A DNA stretch of 64,000 nucleotides from Nostoc spongiaeforme FACHB-130. Lineage in GTDB: Bacteria > Cyanobacteriota > Cyanobacteriia > Cyanobacteriales > Nostocaceae. Shown in pieces: positions 62,901 through 64,000 of this stretch. A program made the position numbers and the translations under genes. Location of the stretch: contig NZ_JACJTB010000001.1 in the NCBI RefSeq assembly GCF_014698475.1, forward strand, positions 248,001 through 312,000. The letters are read 5' to 3'. The notes beneath the pieces were generated by a model, which saw only the letters and a list, made by a program, of their open reading frames with translations, searched no databases and was not told where the DNA came from. Position 1 is the stretch's first letter. Each line of letters begins with the position of its first letter.

Positions 62901-63707
62901 ATGCACAGCTTTATTCCCCCAGAACGCTTTTTTCCTTACCTGACTTGGACTGAAATCCAAGATATGCCCAATAAAGAAAATGTGGTAATTATCCAGCCAG
63001 TCGGCGCAATTGAACAACATGGCCCCCATTTACCATTGATTGTAGATGCGGCGATTGGTGTTGGTGTTTTGGGGAAAGCCTTGGCTAAGTTAGATGTAAA
63101 TATTCCTGCTTATGCCTTGCCGACTCTGTATTATGGGAAATCTAACGAACACTGGCACTTTCCTGGCACAATTACTCTGAGTTCGGAAACTCTGACAGCC
63201 ACAATTATGGAAGTGGGAGAAAGTCTTTATCGGGCTGGGTTTAGAAAATTGGTGTTGATGAACTCCCACGGCGGACAACCCCAAATTATGCAAATGGCGG
63301 CGCGAGATTTACACGTTAAGTATGATGACTTTTTAGTATTTCCGTTGTTTACTTGGCGTGCGCCCAATATTACCAAAGAATTGCTCACACCCAAAGAAGC
63401 CAAACTTGGTATGCACGCCGGAGATGCGGAAACTAGCATTATGTTAGCAATATTACCAGAACAGGTAAAACTCGAAAAAGCTGTGGCTGAATACCCACCA
63501 GAACAGCCAAACAGTACTTTAATTAGTTGGGAAGGACAGTTACCAGTATCTTGGACGACGCGAGATATTAGTAAAAGTGGTGTAATTGGTGATCCAACAA
63601 CCGCCAGCAAAGAAAAAGGCGATCGCATCTTGGAATCTGTATCTGACGGTTGGGTGCAAGTAATTAAAGATATTTATGCTTTTAGACTACCAGAAAGCAT
63701 AATCTAG
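62901..63707 (+). CDS. Creatininase-family amidohydrolase
   Basis: 268 aa. PVGAIEQHGPHLPL and IVDAAIG carry the first Glu and His metal ligands and an Asp; NSHGGQ and MHAGDAETS supply the other His, Asp and Glu residues of the dinuclear site. The family opens cyclic amides (creatinine) or acts on related formamides such as in riboflavin or mycofactocin pathways. Substrate cannot be told from sequence. It starts with its own ATG after a long gap and stands alone. Confidence 0.9.
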   Translation: MHSFIPPERFFPYLTWTEIQDMPNKENVVIIQPVGAIEQHGPHLPLIVDAAIGVGVLGKALAKLDVNIPAYALPTLYYGKSNEHWHFPGTITLSSETLTATIMEVGESLYRAGFRKLVLMNSHGGQPQIMQMAARDLHVKYDDFLVFPLFTWRAPNITKELLTPKEAKLGMHAGDAETSIMLAILPEQVKLEKAVAEYPPEQPNSTLISWEGQLPVSWTTRDISKSGVIGDPTTASKEKGDRILESVSDGWVQVIKDIYAFRLPESII

Positions 63708-63764
63708 ATTTGCTAGTCTAGAAATAGTAACTGCGCGTTAAAAAATATATTAATAGTCAAGACT

Positions 63765-64000
63765 ATGGCAAGATTTGAAAGTAATAGCCATCATTCTTAT
63801 AGTCAAGAAGATGTACAACGCATTCTTCAGTTAGCGATCGCTCGTCAGGCTGATAACCAAGAAAAAGAGTTTTCTTATGAATTACTCGTAGAAATTGCAG
63901 GTGAGTTAGATATATCACTAGAGTCTTTACAATTGGCAGAACAAGATTGGCGATCGCAACAAAATGAAATTCAACAGCGTCAAGCTTTCGATGCTTACCG
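63765..64000 (+). CDS. 2TM-domain protein, N-terminal part (runs off window)
   Basis: 78 codons visible from ATG 63765 to the edge. The N-terminus is YSQEDVQRILQLAIARQ, then a second amphipathic section ending LQLAEQDWRSQQNEIQQRQA. From memory, this cytosolic head precedes two membrane helices in cyanobacterial 2TM-domain proteins; the helices would lie beyond the window. Function unknown. Confidence 0.7.
   Translation, partial: MARFESNSHHSYSQEDVQRILQLAIARQADNQEKEFSYELLVEIAGELDISLESLQLAEQDWRSQQNEIQQRQAFDAY

Overview
The window reads as a filamentous, probably heterocyst-forming cyanobacterium of the Nostoc/Anabaena type. The evidence is frequent HIP1 octamers (GCGATCGC), a psbA gene, an Anabaena-like flavodoxin, a cyanobacterial terminal oxidase operon without CuA, and many short dispersed and tandem repeats between genes. 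No rRNA, tRNA, CRISPR array, transposase or phage gene was seen. Both ends cut through genes.

Region 1 (1-20.4 kb, all +) is the right-hand part of a hybrid NRPS/PKS cluster. It holds an NRPS A-PCP module (Ala-like code), a PLP-dependent aspartate 1-decarboxylase, a PKS (KS-AT-degenerate KR-ACP), an NRPS (C-A-PCP-TE), a P450, an SDR, a sucrase/ferredoxin-like protein, an MbtH protein, a second SDR, a type II thioesterase and an MFS exporter. The last NRPS A domain carries a beta-alanine-type pocket (V-D-W-I-I-S-L-A-N-K), and the decarboxylase could supply that beta-alanine. The inferred end of the product is ...Ala-(unreduced C2 unit)-beta-Ala, released by a thioesterase with a Cys nucleophile.

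Region 2 (20.5-24.6 kb, -) has an alpha/beta hydrolase that lacks its nucleophile, flavodoxin (isiB), and an exported penicillin/AHL-type acylase.

Region 3 (24.8-31.0 kb, -) is a respiratory operon: two DUF2231 membrane proteins, cytochrome oxidase-type subunits II, I and III, a small membrane protein and a type II NADH dehydrogenase. Subunit II has lost the CuA ligands, so this is probably an ARTO-type quinol oxidase fed by the NDH-2.

Region 4 (31.4-42.5 kb) is an anoxia/sulfide-flavoured block. It contains a caspase-GUN4 fusion, a sulfide:quinone oxidoreductase, a DUF2214 protein, a psbA encoding the low-oxygen D1' isoform, an ArsR/BigR-like repressor, a TauE/SafE permease, a rhodanese, an ETHE1-like persulfide dioxygenase and a PAS hybrid histidine kinase with an N-terminal ribbon-helix-helix-like segment. 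A TACTATATAGTA palindrome, or its half-sites, lies in front of the dioxygenase, arsR and psbA, suggesting one sulfur-responsive repressor controls both sulfur detoxification and the alternative D1.

Region 5 (42.7-50.1 kb, -) has a dienelactone hydrolase, an AraC regulator and a MacA-MacB-TolC-like tripartite efflux system with repeats in its gene gaps.

Region 6 (50.5-62.3 kb) is a two-partner secretion pair (TpsB, and a TpsA haemagglutinin with a recent 597-bp internal duplication), followed by an exported TPR-CHAT protease-like protein and, convergently, DUF928 and CHASE2 proteins. The right edge has a creatininase-family amidohydrolase and the start of a 2TM-domain protein.
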